NCBI GenBank assembly: GCA_045576355.1
Contig: JAZNGG010000029.1
Coordinates: forward strand, 1 to 64,000
DNA: 64,000 bases
Reading direction: 5' to 3'
From: Liminaster sp045576355
Lineage (GTDB): Bacteria > Bacteroidota > Bacteroidia > Bacteroidales > UBA3663
Numbering within the stretch: the first letter of the stretch is position 1; each line of letters opens with the position of its first letter. A program made the translations under genes and the position numbers. Shown one piece after another: positions 34,519 to 44,585 of the stretch. The notes under the pieces are model-generated. The model searched no databases, was not told where the DNA came from, and saw only the letters and a program-made list of their open reading frames with translations.

Positions 34519-36483
34519 ATGATGAATAATGACGTTACAGCAACAACAGCCTGTGGTATGGAAAAACGACTACAAGATATACTCGCAAAAATAGATAACC
34601 CTGCAGATCTCCGCAAACTCCCCGTGAGTGCATTGCCGGACGTCTGTGAGGCTTTGCGTCAATATATAACATTAGAGGTCTCCGAACATCCCGGACACTT
34701 TGCTTCCTCTCTCGGAGCGATCGAACTCACTGTGGCTCTGCACTATGTCTATGACACCCCGGAGGATCGCATCGTGTGGGATGTAGGACATCAAGCTTAT
34801 CCGCATAAAATCTTGACCGGACGCCGCGACAGATTTCACACACTGCGCCAAACAGGTGGTCTATCCGGATTCCCCTCTCCTGCCGAAAGTCCTTATGACA
34901 CTTTTTGTGCAGGGCATGCCAGTAACTCGGTCTCTGCTGCTTTAGGAATGGCTGTAGCAACCGGCCTGGACAACAGCAATCGGAAAGTGATCGCCGTCAT
35001 AGGAGATGCAGCCATCGCCGGCGGACTGGCTTTCGAGGGACTCAACAATGCCTCATCGCAACCCAACGATCTGCTTATCATCCTCAACGACAATCGGATG
35101 GCGATAGACAAGAATGTGGGTGCGCTGCATCACTATCTGGTAAAGATCACCACTTCACGCCGATATAACCTTTTGCGCTATAAGGCATATAATACACTCA
35201 AGAAGCATCATATCATCGGGGATCGATGGAGACGAGCGATTATCCGATTTAATAACAGCATCAAGTCATTTTTCTCCCATCGACAAAATATTTTCGAAGG
35301 TCTCGATATCCGCTATTTCGGACCGATCGATGGTCATGACGTCATCGGACTGGTCGATACACTCAGACGACTGAAAGAGATGAAAGGGCCTAAGATGCTC
35401 CACCTGCTGACCGTAAAAGGAAAAGGTTTTGAACCGGCAGAACGAGAAGCGACCTTATGGCACGCGCCCGGCAAATTTGACCCGGAGACCGGAGAACTGA
35501 TCAAGGAGGATGCGACAGGAAAGCCTAAGAAATTTCAGGATATTTTCGGAAAAACTTTGGTCGAACTGGCAGAGAAAGATGAACGCATCGTCGGCATAAC
35601 TCCCGCAATGGCAACAGGCTGCTCGATGACCTACATGATGGAGCGTTTCCCTCAACGAACCTTTGATGTCGGTATCGCCGAAGAGCACGCTGTGACATTC
35701 TCCGGAGGACTTGCCAAAGAGGGTAAACTTCCGGTATGTAACATCTATTCGTCCTTCATGCAGCGAGCTGTGGATCAAATCATCCACGATGTAGCATTGA
35801 TGAATCTGCATGTGGTCTTCTGTTTAGATCGGGCCGGCATCGTTGGAGCAGACGGACCCACCCATCACGGAGTATTTGACCTCGTCTATCTCCGCATGAT
35901 CCCCGGCATGACCATCTGTTCACCCATTGACGAACATTGGCTGCGTCGCTTGATGACTACAGGTATAGAGTGTGCTACAGGACCTTTTGCCATCAGATAT
36001 CCTCGTGGCAGTGGGTCGAAACCGGACTGGAAATGCCCTCTGACAACGGTAGAGATCGGACGAGGGCAGGAATTATCAGACGGGACTGAGGGAGGTCTGA
36101 ATGCCTCTCAAGTACACACAGCTGTGCTCTCTTTGGGGCCGATCGGGATGGAGGTACAGCGAGCAATCGCTCTCGCAAAGGAGCAGCAGAAGAGTCCGGA
36201 AGGATATGCCCATTATGACATGGTCTTCTTAAAACCTTTGGATACCGAACTGCTGGATAAGATTCTAAAACAATATGAGAGAATTATCACGGTCGAAGAC
36301 GGAGTAATCTCAGGAGGATTCGGCTCAGCAGTTACAGAATATGCTACGGCCAAAGAGTACAAGGGCAAAATTATCCGTTTAGGTGTGCCGGACCGCTTTA
36401 TTCCACACGGAAGTGTATCAGAGTTATATAGAGAATGTGGGATCGATGCAGAAAGCATAGCCGCAACACTCTTGAAACCATAA
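34519..36483 (+). CDS. dxs: 1-deoxy-D-xylulose-5-phosphate synthase
   Basis: This 654-residue thiamine-diphosphate enzyme condenses pyruvate and glyceraldehyde 3-phosphate in the MEP isoprenoid pathway; the product also feeds thiamine and pyridoxal synthesis. Motifs: HPGHFASSLGAIELTVAL, WDVGHQAYPHKILTGR, VIGDAAIAGGLAFEGLN with the cofactor-binding Asp/Asn, FDVGIAEEHAVTFSGG with the catalytic Glu, DGPTHHGVFD, and a transketolase C-domain. Length is normal. trkA follows after 86 bp. Two in-frame ATGs (34519, 34522) are equivalent starts. Confidence 0.97.
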   Translation: MMNNDVTATTACGMEKRLQDILAKIDNPADLRKLPVSALPDVCEALRQYITLEVSEHPGHFASSLGAIELTVALHYVYDTPEDRIVWDVGHQAYPHKILTGRRDRFHTLRQTGGLSGFPSPAESPYDTFCAGHASNSVSAALGMAVATGLDNSNRKVIAVIGDAAIAGGLAFEGLNNASSQPNDLLIILNDNRMAIDKNVGALHHYLVKITTSRRYNLLRYKAYNTLKKHHIIGDRWRRAIIRFNNSIKSFFSHRQNIFEGLDIRYFGPIDGHDVIGLVDTLRRLKEMKGPKMLHLLTVKGKGFEPAEREATLWHAPGKFDPETGELIKEDATGKPKKFQDIFGKTLVELAEKDERIVGITPAMATGCSMTYMMERFPQRTFDVGIAEEHAVTFSGGLAKEGKLPVCNIYSSFMQRAVDQIIHDVALMNLHVVFCLDRAGIVGADGPTHHGVFDLVYLRMIPGMTICSPIDEHWLRRLMTTGIECATGPFAIRYPRGSGSKPDWKCPLTTVEIGRGQELSDGTEGGLNASQVHTAVLSLGPIGMEVQRAIALAKEQQKSPEGYAHYDMVFLKPLDTELLDKILKQYERIITVEDGVISGGFGSAVTEYATAKEYKGKIIRLGVPDRFIPHGSVSELYRECGIDAESIAATLLKP

Positions 36484-36569
36484 CTCTAAACGCAGCTGAT
36501 ATAGCATAAACAAATCAAAAAAAACAGGAGCTACCCTCCGATCACTCTCATCACAAATCACTCAGATCT

Positions 36570-37904
36570 ATGAGAACCATTATCGCCGGCGCAGGAGAAG
36601 TAGGGAAACATCTCGCCAAACTGCTTGCCAAAGAAAATTTAGATGTCATACTGATCGACAACGATCCGGAAAGGCTCGAGGAGATGACTTTCCTCAACCT
36701 TATGACCATCGAGGGTTCGCCCACTTCTATCAACACTCTGAAAGAAGCGGGTATCCATGGTGTAGATCTGTTTATAGCAGTTACCCCTTTAGAGAGTGTA
36801 AATATCCATGCCTGCATCTTAGCTGCCAATCTCGGAGCAAAGAAAACCGTGGCAAGAATTGACACATTTGAAAGCCACAAAAAGGAGAATGCCGACTTTT
36901 ATAAGAAAATAGGTATCGACAAATTGATATACCCCGAACTACTTGGAGGTGAAGCCGTAGCACGAGCGCTCAAACTTCCTTGGGCACGTTTCTCCACAGA
37001 CCTATGTGACGGGAAACTCCAATTATTAGGTGTCAAGATCCACACAGGAGCACCTATCATCGGAAAAAAACTGATGGATGTGGGCAAAGACCATCGCAAT
37101 TTCCACATTGCCGCCATCAAGCGAGGCGAAACGCTGATCATTCCCCGAGGCAGCGATACGATCGAGGAGCAAGACATCGCCTTCTTTATCAATTCGCCGG
37201 AGCATACTGATGCCGTGAGACAAATCTGTGGAAAACAACAGAAAAACATAAATCGTGTCGTGATCATGGGAGGGAGCAGACTTGCCATACAGGCTACTTA
37301 TCTCTTCCCTCATGACTACCAAGTAACCATTGTCGAAAAAAACAGACAAGTTGCCGAACGACTTACCGAGAAAGTTCCCCATGCCAAAATCATACTCGGA
37401 GATGGACGAGAACCGGAAGTCCTGAAAGAGGCGAACATCGAGAATGCCGATGCATTTATCGCCCTGGATGAGATATCTGCAGTAAATATTTTGGCTTGTC
37501 TTGCCGCCAAGAAGTTGGGAGTAGGAAAGACTGTGGCTGAGGTAGAAAATGTCCCGGACATACCCACTGCAGAGACTCTTAACATCGGTTCGATCATCAA
37601 TAAAAAACTGATTGCAGCCTCCAATATTTATCAACTCCTGCTCGACACAGACACCACAAGTGCGAAGTGTTTGAGCCTGGTGGATGCAGAAGTGGCAGAC
37701 ATCGTGGCGGCTCCCAACTCTAAAATTACCGAAAAACAGGTGATGCATCTTAACCTTCCCAAAGGATTTACCATCGGAGGGTTGGTGCGAAACGGTGTCG
37801 GCATGACAGTCACCGGCCAGACACAGATCGAAGCCGGAGACCGTGTCGTTGTCATCTGCGCCGGCGAGAAAATCAGTCAGGTGGAAAGCTTGTTTCACAC
37901 CTAA
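36570..37904 (+). CDS. trkA: Trk potassium uptake regulatory protein TrkA
   Basis: The 444-residue protein is made of two RCK units. The first NAD-binding site is IIAGAGEVGKHLAKLL with acidic IDNDPERLEE; the second starts at VVIMGGSRLAIQATYLF with TIVEKN. Each is followed by a TrkA-C domain. TrkA gates the TrkH channel encoded 71 bp downstream, in response to nucleotides. Conserved linkage with dxs and trkH is usual in Bacteroidales. Confidence 0.96.
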   Translation: MRTIIAGAGEVGKHLAKLLAKENLDVILIDNDPERLEEMTFLNLMTIEGSPTSINTLKEAGIHGVDLFIAVTPLESVNIHACILAANLGAKKTVARIDTFESHKKENADFYKKIGIDKLIYPELLGGEAVARALKLPWARFSTDLCDGKLQLLGVKIHTGAPIIGKKLMDVGKDHRNFHIAAIKRGETLIIPRGSDTIEEQDIAFFINSPEHTDAVRQICGKQQKNINRVVIMGGSRLAIQATYLFPHDYQVTIVEKNRQVAERLTEKVPHAKIILGDGREPEVLKEANIENADAFIALDEISAVNILACLAAKKLGVGKTVAEVENVPDIPTAETLNIGSIINKKLIAASNIYQLLLDTDTTSAKCLSLVDAEVADIVAAPNSKITEKQVMHLNLPKGFTIGGLVRNGVGMTVTGQTQIEAGDRVVVICAGEKISQVESLFHT

Positions 37905-37975
37905 TTATTCGTCCAAGCGACCAACACCTCATTACACACCACGATATAAACAATATTAAAAACAAAAGCGGACAG

Positions 37976-39493
37976 ATGTTACCATCACGATTCAACTATG
38001 CGTTTATACGCTACATCTTCGGTGTTTTGCTGTTCATGGAGTCACTCTTCATGGCGGCAGCCTCCGGTGTGTCCGCCTATTATTGTTATACTGCCGGTGA
38101 CAGAGACTTCATCGCCCTGCTGATTCCGACGATTATAACTATGCTGACCGGATTTGGGCTATGGTATTCCGGTCGCAAACACACCGATCGTTTTACCTTG
38201 AAAGAAGGATTTCTCATCGTAGCATTGGCATGGGTCCTCTTCTCTCTTTTCGGCATGTGGCCCTATCTCATCTATGGGTCCGTGGACAACGTAACCGATG
38301 CTTTCTTTGAGACCATGTCCGGATTCTCCACGACCGGAGCCACTATACTCGAAAATATCGACCAACAGCCACATGGCATCCTCTTCTGGCGTTGTCTGAC
38401 CCAATGGATCGGAGGTCTCGGTATCGTGGTCTTCACCTTAGCACTGCTTCCATTGATCGGAACAGGGGGGACGCAGATGTTTAATGCTGAAGTTACCGGT
38501 CTGGGTGTGGATAAACTACGACCCAAGATCCAAAACACGTCTCGTCATCTTTGGAGCATCTATTTAGGACTTACCATAATCTGCGCTGCTCTCTACTTCG
38601 TGGGGGATATGTCGCTGTTTGACTCTGTCTGTCACGCACTCTCAACTTTAGCAACGGGGGGATTCAGCACACACCAGGCAAGCATCGGTTATTTTAACTC
38701 TCCTTACATAGAATATGTATGCGTTGCTTTCATGTTTATTTCAAGCTTGAATTATAGTCTCTTCTACACTTTAGGCGTAGGAAAATGGAAACAATTCTGG
38801 CGCAATGAGGAGTTCCGATGGTTCTTCTTCATCGTTGCCGGTACTACCCTCCTGTTTATGGCTCTCCAATGGGGGACTTTATACTGGAGCAATACTACCC
38901 CGGAACAATTAGCGACACTACCGACCGACTGCGAATCCTCTTTCCGCACCTCTTTGTTTCACACCATATCGATCATCTCTTCCTCCGGTTTTCAGGCAAC
39001 CCATTTTGACTATGTCTCCTGGGGGGCTGTCTTCTGGATGCCTACACTTGTCTTGATGGTCTGTGGTGGATGTGCCGGCTCGACAGCCGGAGGTATCAAG
39101 GTGATACGCTTTATTGTCCTACTGAAGAATACGGTCAATGAGTTTTTACACCAACTTCATCCCCGCTCCATCACAGCGGTGCGTCTCAATGGTCACTCAG
39201 TGGCTCCGATTGTAGTACAAAAGGTATTGGCATTCATTTTTATCTTCTTGATGCTCATTATCTTTGGCTGCTTTTTCATGCAGTGTTTGGGGCTATCTTT
39301 TGAGACTGCATTGGGATCCACTATCTCTGCTCTCGGCAATACCGGTCCGGCACTCGGTGCCACAGGTCCGGCATTTACATGGGCGAGTGTCCCGGACATT
39401 GGCAAGTGGTTTGCTTCATTCCTCATGCTTGTAGGTCGTCTTGAGATTTTCACCGTTATCCTACTCTTTACCAAAATGTTTTGGCAAAGATAA
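37976..39493 (+). CDS. trkH: Trk potassium channel subunit TrkH
   Basis: This 505-residue protein has four pore repeats, with the filter-type motifs FETMSGFSTTGATIL, LSTLATGGFSTH, IISSSGFQATHFDY and STISALGNTGPALG, and about ten membrane helices. It takes up potassium with TrkA. It starts 71 bp after trkA and is followed by ftsK after 65 bp. Confidence 0.96.
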   Translation: MLPSRFNYAFIRYIFGVLLFMESLFMAAASGVSAYYCYTAGDRDFIALLIPTIITMLTGFGLWYSGRKHTDRFTLKEGFLIVALAWVLFSLFGMWPYLIYGSVDNVTDAFFETMSGFSTTGATILENIDQQPHGILFWRCLTQWIGGLGIVVFTLALLPLIGTGGTQMFNAEVTGLGVDKLRPKIQNTSRHLWSIYLGLTIICAALYFVGDMSLFDSVCHALSTLATGGFSTHQASIGYFNSPYIEYVCVAFMFISSLNYSLFYTLGVGKWKQFWRNEEFRWFFFIVAGTTLLFMALQWGTLYWSNTTPEQLATLPTDCESSFRTSLFHTISIISSSGFQATHFDYVSWGAVFWMPTLVLMVCGGCAGSTAGGIKVIRFIVLLKNTVNEFLHQLHPRSITAVRLNGHSVAPIVVQKVLAFIFIFLMLIIFGCFFMQCLGLSFETALGSTISALGNTGPALGATGPAFTWASVPDIGKWFASFLMLVGRLEIFTVILLFTKMFWQR

Positions 39494-39558
39494 TCATCAA
39501 TAATCATCCTCCTCCCGGACTTAGCGGGAATCTTATAAAACATATCACACACTCAGTC

Positions 39559-42243
39559 ATGGCAAAAGAAAAAATCAAAAACACGAAAGACAACAAAAAG
39601 CCAGCCGGAGACGGCAAAATATCTCGCTTCCTAAAAGACGAGCGCACAGCCTTTATCTCGGGTATCATCATACTGCTGATTGCCGGATTTTTAGGGATTG
39701 CCTTCATCTCATTTATCTTCTCTGTATGCGGAGGAGACCAGGCTGCCATCGAACATAAAAAACTCAACGAACTCGTACAACCCAATAATGGCATCCAAAA
39801 CTGGATGGGATATTATGGGGCATACTTTTCCGAACTCTTTATCAACAGATGGCTCGGCATTTCGACATTCCTATTCATATATCTTTTACTCAACTTAGGA
39901 TACAAACTTGTCAATCGCGAGTCCATCAGTCACATCCCGACTCTTTTTACTAAATGTGCCCTTTGGAGCATCTGGTTCTCCATTTTCTTTGGATTCTTCT
40001 TTATCGACTTCTATGGAGATAGTTTCATCTATTTAGGAGGAAGACATGGTTATGACCTAACCCGCCTATTAGAAGCCAACATCGGATGGGGCGGCACACT
40101 ACTCTTTATCATCGCCAGCTTTATCATATTGAGTATCTTTGTTTTCCAAAGCACTATAAAACGGACAAGACAAATCATCAATCTCTGGCCACGGCTGAAA
40201 GCTTACCGCAAGATTCGCCGTGCTGCGGCAGCAGCCAAAGCAGCAGAATTGGCAGCAGCCCAAGTAGCTAAAGCGGCTAAAGCGGCAGAACTAGCGGCTC
40301 AGGAGGAAAGTAATCCTCAAGAAACGATCGTCCCGGAACTTACTCCTGTCAATGAGGAAAATATCGTAATAAATGATACTCCCATCGAAGACGATCCATT
40401 CGATAACAACGAACAACAAGACATTTTCATCGAAGACAAACCTCAGGAGGAGGAGGACAACCACGAGAATGAGGATGATATACTCCCTTGGAACAACCAT
40501 GAGAGAGATATGAATATGGATGAAATTGAAGAGATCAGCCCCTCCCCTACCCCATCTTACCGAAATGACGAAAAGTTGGAAGAAGAGATTAAGGTGGAGG
40601 TTGAAGAAGATTCAATTCCCTCGGATGATACATTCAAGGTGGAGACCAAATCTGTAGAGACCGTCGATGCCCCTATCATCCTGGAGGACTACGATCCGAC
40701 AGCCGATCTCTCTCACTATCGGTTCCCGACGTTTGACCTGCTGAAGCAGTACAACACCGAGATCCCGATCGACATGAACGAACAAAACGAAAACAAGGAG
40801 AAGATCAAAAACACTCTTGCGGACTATGGCATTGAGATACAAAGCATCAGTGCTACGGTAGGTCCCACCATCACTCTTTTTGAGATCGTGCTTCAAGCCG
40901 GTACAAAGATAGCCCGTGTCCGCAACCTTCAGGATGAAATTGCCATGAGTATCGCCGCCTCCCACGGAGTGCGCATCATCGCCCCAATCCCCGGCAAGTC
41001 TGCCATCGGTATCGAGGTGCCTAACCACGACCCGCAGACAGTCTCCATGCATTCGGTCATCACAAGTCGCACCTTCCAGGAAAGCGAATACGAACTGCCC
41101 GTAGCATTGGGTAAAACCATTACCAACGAGGTCTTTACCTTTGACCTTGCCAAGATGCCGCACCTCCTTGTAGCCGGAGCCACCGGACAAGGTAAGTCTG
41201 TAGGTCTCAATGCTATACTAACGTCTCTGCTCTATAAGAAGCATCCTTCTCAACTCAAATTGGTATTAGTCGATCCGAAACAGGTGGAGTTTAGCATCTA
41301 TTCGCGCATCGAAAAACACTTCCTGGCCAAACTTCCGGATGAGGAAGAACCAATTATTACAGATGTGACCAAAGTTGTCTCCACTCTCAATGCCATCTGC
41401 ATAGAAATGGAAGACCGATATGCCCTCTTGAAAGATGCCGGACTACGCAATATCAAAGAGTATAATGCCAAGTTTATCCATCGTGAGCTTAATCCGCGCA
41501 AGTCTATTGTCGCTCCCGGCGGCAGCAATGAGGCTGTACACCATCACTATCTCCCATATATGGTTGTAATCGTCGATGAGTATGGAGATCTGATCATGAC
41601 TGCCGGCAAGGAGATCGAACTTCCCATTGCCCGCATCGCACAAAAGGCCCGTGCGGTCGGCATACACATGATCATCGCCACACAGCGACCTTCAGCCAAG
41701 ATTATTACCGGTATCATCAAGGCCAACTTCCCTGCTCGTATGGCATTCCGTGTCGGTCAAAGCATTGACTCTACGATCATCCTTGACCAACCCGGTGCCA
41801 ACCGACTCATCGGACGAGGAGACTTACTCTTCTCCACCGGCAACAATCTGACCCGTGTGCAATGTGCATTTGTCGATACTCCGGAAGTGGATCGCATCAA
41901 TAGGTACATTGCCGAACAGCAGGGATACCCGACCGCATGCATTCTCCCCGAACCGCCCCTCAGTGAGGGTAGCGGAGAAAGCTCTTCGGCAGCCAGTGTA
42001 GATATGAATCACCTCGACCCATTGTTTAATGAAGCTGCAGAGATGGTGGTAAGCACAGGACAAGGTTCGACTTCGATGATACAGCGAAAATTCCGCATCG
42101 GATATAACCGTGCAGGAAGTCTCATGGATCAATTGGAAGCCGCCGGCATCGTCGGACCCTATGAGGGCAGTAAAGCCAGATCCGTCCTCGTCGGTGATGA
42201 AATCGAACTGCGACAAGTCCTCGACAATTTGAACAGAAAATAA
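39559..42243 (+). CDS. ftsK: DNA translocase FtsK
   Basis: Starting from the ATG at 39559 (a TTG/ATG at 39481 overlaps trkH and adds no conserved sequence) the protein has 894 residues. Four membrane helices lie in the first ~190 residues; residues 195-400 form an Ala-rich then Glu/Asp-rich linker; the motor has Walker A GATGQGKSVGLN, Walker B VVIVDEYGDLIM and the RecA-like core; the C-terminus (STSMIQRKFRIGYNRAGSLM) is the gamma winged helix that reads KOPS-type sites. It pumps chromosome ends through the septum and helps XerCD resolution. Confidence 0.96.
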   Translation: MAKEKIKNTKDNKKPAGDGKISRFLKDERTAFISGIIILLIAGFLGIAFISFIFSVCGGDQAAIEHKKLNELVQPNNGIQNWMGYYGAYFSELFINRWLGISTFLFIYLLLNLGYKLVNRESISHIPTLFTKCALWSIWFSIFFGFFFIDFYGDSFIYLGGRHGYDLTRLLEANIGWGGTLLFIIASFIILSIFVFQSTIKRTRQIINLWPRLKAYRKIRRAAAAAKAAELAAAQVAKAAKAAELAAQEESNPQETIVPELTPVNEENIVINDTPIEDDPFDNNEQQDIFIEDKPQEEEDNHENEDDILPWNNHERDMNMDEIEEISPSPTPSYRNDEKLEEEIKVEVEEDSIPSDDTFKVETKSVETVDAPIILEDYDPTADLSHYRFPTFDLLKQYNTEIPIDMNEQNENKEKIKNTLADYGIEIQSISATVGPTITLFEIVLQAGTKIARVRNLQDEIAMSIAASHGVRIIAPIPGKSAIGIEVPNHDPQTVSMHSVITSRTFQESEYELPVALGKTITNEVFTFDLAKMPHLLVAGATGQGKSVGLNAILTSLLYKKHPSQLKLVLVDPKQVEFSIYSRIEKHFLAKLPDEEEPIITDVTKVVSTLNAICIEMEDRYALLKDAGLRNIKEYNAKFIHRELNPRKSIVAPGGSNEAVHHHYLPYMVVIVDEYGDLIMTAGKEIELPIARIAQKARAVGIHMIIATQRPSAKIITGIIKANFPARMAFRVGQSIDSTIILDQPGANRLIGRGDLLFSTGNNLTRVQCAFVDTPEVDRINRYIAEQQGYPTACILPEPPLSEGSGESSSAASVDMNHLDPLFNEAAEMVVSTGQGSTSMIQRKFRIGYNRAGSLMDQLEAAGIVGPYEGSKARSVLVGDEIELRQVLDNLNRK

Positions 42244-42339
42244 GGTTAAGGAGTTGAAAGATTAAATAGGTGAAAAGCTATCGCCATAGCCATTAGCCAT
42301 AGCGGACGAAATCCCAGCCATCGCCATAGCGGGGCCTCG

Positions 42340-42419
42340 CCCCTAAACTCCTCAACCAATCAACCTCTAAACTCCTCAACCAATCAACCTCTAAACCCAT
42401 CAACCAATCAACCTCTAAA
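42340..42419. repeat. 24-bp tandem repeat upstream of trxB
   Basis: Three units of 24 bp (core CTAAACTCCTCAACCAATC, third unit CCCATC in place of CTCCTC) at about 42340-42363, 42364-42387 and 42388-42411 plus a partial, ending 11 bp before the trxB ATG. The block before it carries GCCATCGCCAT-type modules. Confidence 0.8.
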
Positions 42420-42430
42420 CTAAAAAAAAT

Positions 42431-43369
42431 ATGACACAATGTTTGATTATCGGATCAGGTCCTGCCGGCTACACGGCTGCCATCTATGCCTGCCGAAGTG
42501 GACTCGCACCAATCCTCTATGAAGGACTGCAACCGGGTGGACAATTGACAACAACCACAGAAATAGATAACTTTCCCGGATATCCCGAGGGAACAACAGG
42601 CCCTGAACTTATGGAGGACCTCCGCAAACAGGCAGAACGGCTCGGCACAGACATCCGAGTAGGCATCGTAAGCCACGTGGATTTCTCTATGGACGGATCT
42701 GCACCCCATGTCGTGACCATCGATGACGGGACACAAATAGAGGCTCGCTCCATCATCATTGCCACAGGAGCTTCAGCCAAATATCTTGGACTTGACGATG
42801 AGAAGAAGTATGCCGGTATGGGTGTCTCTGCCTGTGCCACCTGTGATGGTTTCTTCTATCGCAAGAAAACAGTTGCCGTAGTAGGCGGAGGAGATACGGC
42901 TTGTGAGGAAGCCTGCTATCTCTCCCATCTTGCTAAGAAAGTGTATCTTATTGTGCGCCGCAATGTGCTCCGTGCCACAGAGGCGATGCAAGAGAAAGTT
43001 AAGGCAGAAGAGAACATTGAAATTCTTTGGGAGACACAGACCGAAGGACTTTTCGGAGAAAATGGGGTAGAAGGTGCCCACTTGGTGAAAGGAAAAGGGA
43101 CCGACCACGAAGAGAGATTTGACATCGCCATCGATGGGTTCTTCCTTGCCATAGGCCACCACCCCAACACAGAAGTCTTCCGACCGGCGATAGAAGTGGA
43201 CGAACAGGGTTACATCGTAGTCAAACATCCGACTACAGCAACCAACATTCCCGGAGTATTTGCCGCAGGAGACGTTGCTGACCCCATCTATCGACAAGCC
43301 ATCTCTGCTGCCGGCAGTGGCTGTCACGCAGCAATGGATGCCGAACGCTATCTCTCACAGCTCTCATAA
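42431..43369 (+). CDS. trxB: Thioredoxin-disulfide reductase
   Basis: The 312-residue flavoprotein has the FAD site IIGSGPAGYTAAIYA, redox pair Cys135/Cys138 in VSACATCDGFF, NADPH site VAVVGGGDTACEEACYL, and the C-terminal GVFAAGDVADPIYRQ. It passes NADPH electrons to thioredoxin. The space to ftsK is filled by repeats, so the RNA leader carries a 24-bp array immediately before the start. Confidence 0.96.
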   Translation: MTQCLIIGSGPAGYTAAIYACRSGLAPILYEGLQPGGQLTTTTEIDNFPGYPEGTTGPELMEDLRKQAERLGTDIRVGIVSHVDFSMDGSAPHVVTIDDGTQIEARSIIIATGASAKYLGLDDEKKYAGMGVSACATCDGFFYRKKTVAVVGGGDTACEEACYLSHLAKKVYLIVRRNVLRATEAMQEKVKAEENIEILWETQTEGLFGENGVEGAHLVKGKGTDHEERFDIAIDGFFLAIGHHPNTEVFRPAIEVDEQGYIVVKHPTTATNIPGVFAAGDVADPIYRQAISAAGSGCHAAMDAERYLSQLS

Positions 43370-43399
43370 AAAAGTCTATAAAACTTCGTATATATGACC

Positions 43400-43433
43400 A
43401 TGGCGGTGCGTCCCTATCAAGATGCACCGCCAT
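43400..43433. terminator. Bidirectional hairpin between convergent genes
   Basis: ATGGCGGTGC (43400-43409) pairs with GCACCGCCAT (43424-43433). It lies between trxB and the convergent 43448 gene; T-rich sequence is modest on both sides. Confidence 0.6.
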
Positions 43434-43447
43434 AGTTATTTAAATAA

Positions 43448-43987
43448 TTAGTCGAAACTCCAATCTCCAACAAACGAGATTCCTACTACCCACCATCCAT
43501 TTTCAAACATATTTTTAGTTTCAAATTCGGGTGCGTCTATTCTGTAACCTCCAGTTAAGAATACCCGTCCACCATCCTTTCTGGAGAAGACCTTTAATCC
43601 GATTTGCGCATCTGCACGAACTCCATAAGTAAATTCTGAATCTTCCTCAATCCCATCATCCATTGTTAAGGAGCCTAAGTACGGCAACAAACGGCCTTGT
43701 ATCAAAAACCAATTATTGAAGACTCTTCGTTTGCTCCAACCTATATTACAATTAAATGAACTCGAACTATATCCTCCGGGATAATTTGCCCAATCGCCAC
43801 CTATGGAAAAATGCCAATGTTTCATAATATCGAATCCAATATCGTACCCGAACATTCCCTCTTGAAAAAATGTATTTATACCTCCTCCACGGTGATATAT
43901 TTTCTTTTCCTGAGCAGTTTGTGCCCAAAGAGATGAACTCATAAAAAAACCTAAAAGCATGGTGATAATAAAAAAATTCTTTTTCAT
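43448..43987 (-). CDS. Secreted/outer-membrane hypothetical protein
   Basis: The 179-residue protein has a clear signal peptide (LGFFMSSSLWAQ). The mature part is strand-rich with many Gly, Tyr and Trp and paired motifs (FGYDIGFDIMKHWHFSIGGDW, ADAQIGLKVFSRKDGGRVFLTGGYR, WWVVGISFVGDWSFD); the aromatic C-terminal residue suits a small outer-membrane barrel. It resembles TraO-like or other short barrels but I cannot name it. Base composition is A+T-richer than trxB. It is monocistronic; the upstream gap is repeat-rich. Confidence 0.75.
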   Translation of the reverse strand: MKKNFFIITMLLGFFMSSSLWAQTAQEKKIYHRGGGINTFFQEGMFGYDIGFDIMKHWHFSIGGDWANYPGGYSSSSFNCNIGWSKRRVFNNWFLIQGRLLPYLGSLTMDDGIEEDSEFTYGVRADAQIGLKVFSRKDGGRVFLTGGYRIDAPEFETKNMFENGWWVVGISFVGDWSFD

Positions 43988-44105
43988 TTTCGTATTGTTA
44001 AATATTTCCCTTACTCACTTCACGGCTTTTCGGGTTACTCCGTTGTCCTCTGAAAGAAGAAATGATACGCACAAAAAAAGCGCGGACAATACTCTGATTA
44101 TATTC

Positions 44106-44224
44106 GCCTTTGAGGTCTTCGACTACCTTTTCCATCAAATATACGAGTAAAGTCCACGCCTAACGGCGCGAACATTTTTCGCTTTATTCTTGATGGAAAT
44201 TGAAAGTGTCGAAGTTTCAAAGGC
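44106..44224. repeat. Long imperfect inverted repeat, ~35-bp arms
   Basis: Left arm 44106-44139 (GCCTTTGA..TTCGAC..TTTCCATCAA) matches the reverse complement of 44190-44224 (TTGATGGAAA..GTCGAA..TCAAAGGC) in three blocks, spacer about 50 bp. No coding frame crosses it. Confidence 0.7.
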
Positions 44225-44467
44225 AAGAATCTAAGCTAAAACGCTTTTCCAATATGTCTAAATGTACGTATTCTGTTATACGCTATGCTCCATTGGCTGT
44301 ATATGTTTAGAACGTTAATAATGATGTTATCCCTGCAAATATACAGAAATTTATCAAAAACAATGCCATTACAAGATAAAAAAAGGCATCTCCTTTCCCT
44401 CTTGACTCCGATAATAATTAAAAACTATTGGTGTTCGGTAAATGTTTTCCTTCGCATAGTTTGCATC

Positions 44468-44585
44468 ACGCCGCCGTGTAACGTGCACGACGCTGCCGCG
44501 TAATGTGAATGACGGCGCCGTGTAACCTCACACGGCGGCCTGAATAAAATAACACGGCGCCGTCGTGCACGTTACACGGCGGCGT
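44468..44585. repeat. 22-bp repeat family arranged as an inverted array
   Basis: Three forward 22-bp units (from about 44462) are followed by two inverted units. The outer arms 44468-44492 and 44561-44585 are perfect 25-bp complements with a 68-bp spacer, so the array can form a cruciform or, as RNA, a long hairpin. Unit sequence is the same family as 3786-3929. Confidence 0.85.

Noticed and set aside
39481..39558. Longer FtsK start
   Set aside because: It overlaps trkH and adds an unconserved Pro/His-rich stretch; the ATG at 39559 begins the usual basic N-terminus.
44150..44180. Integron attC-like GCCTAAC near a hairpin
   Set aside because: No matching GTTRRRY partner and no integrase; the match is to a 7-base degenerate motif.
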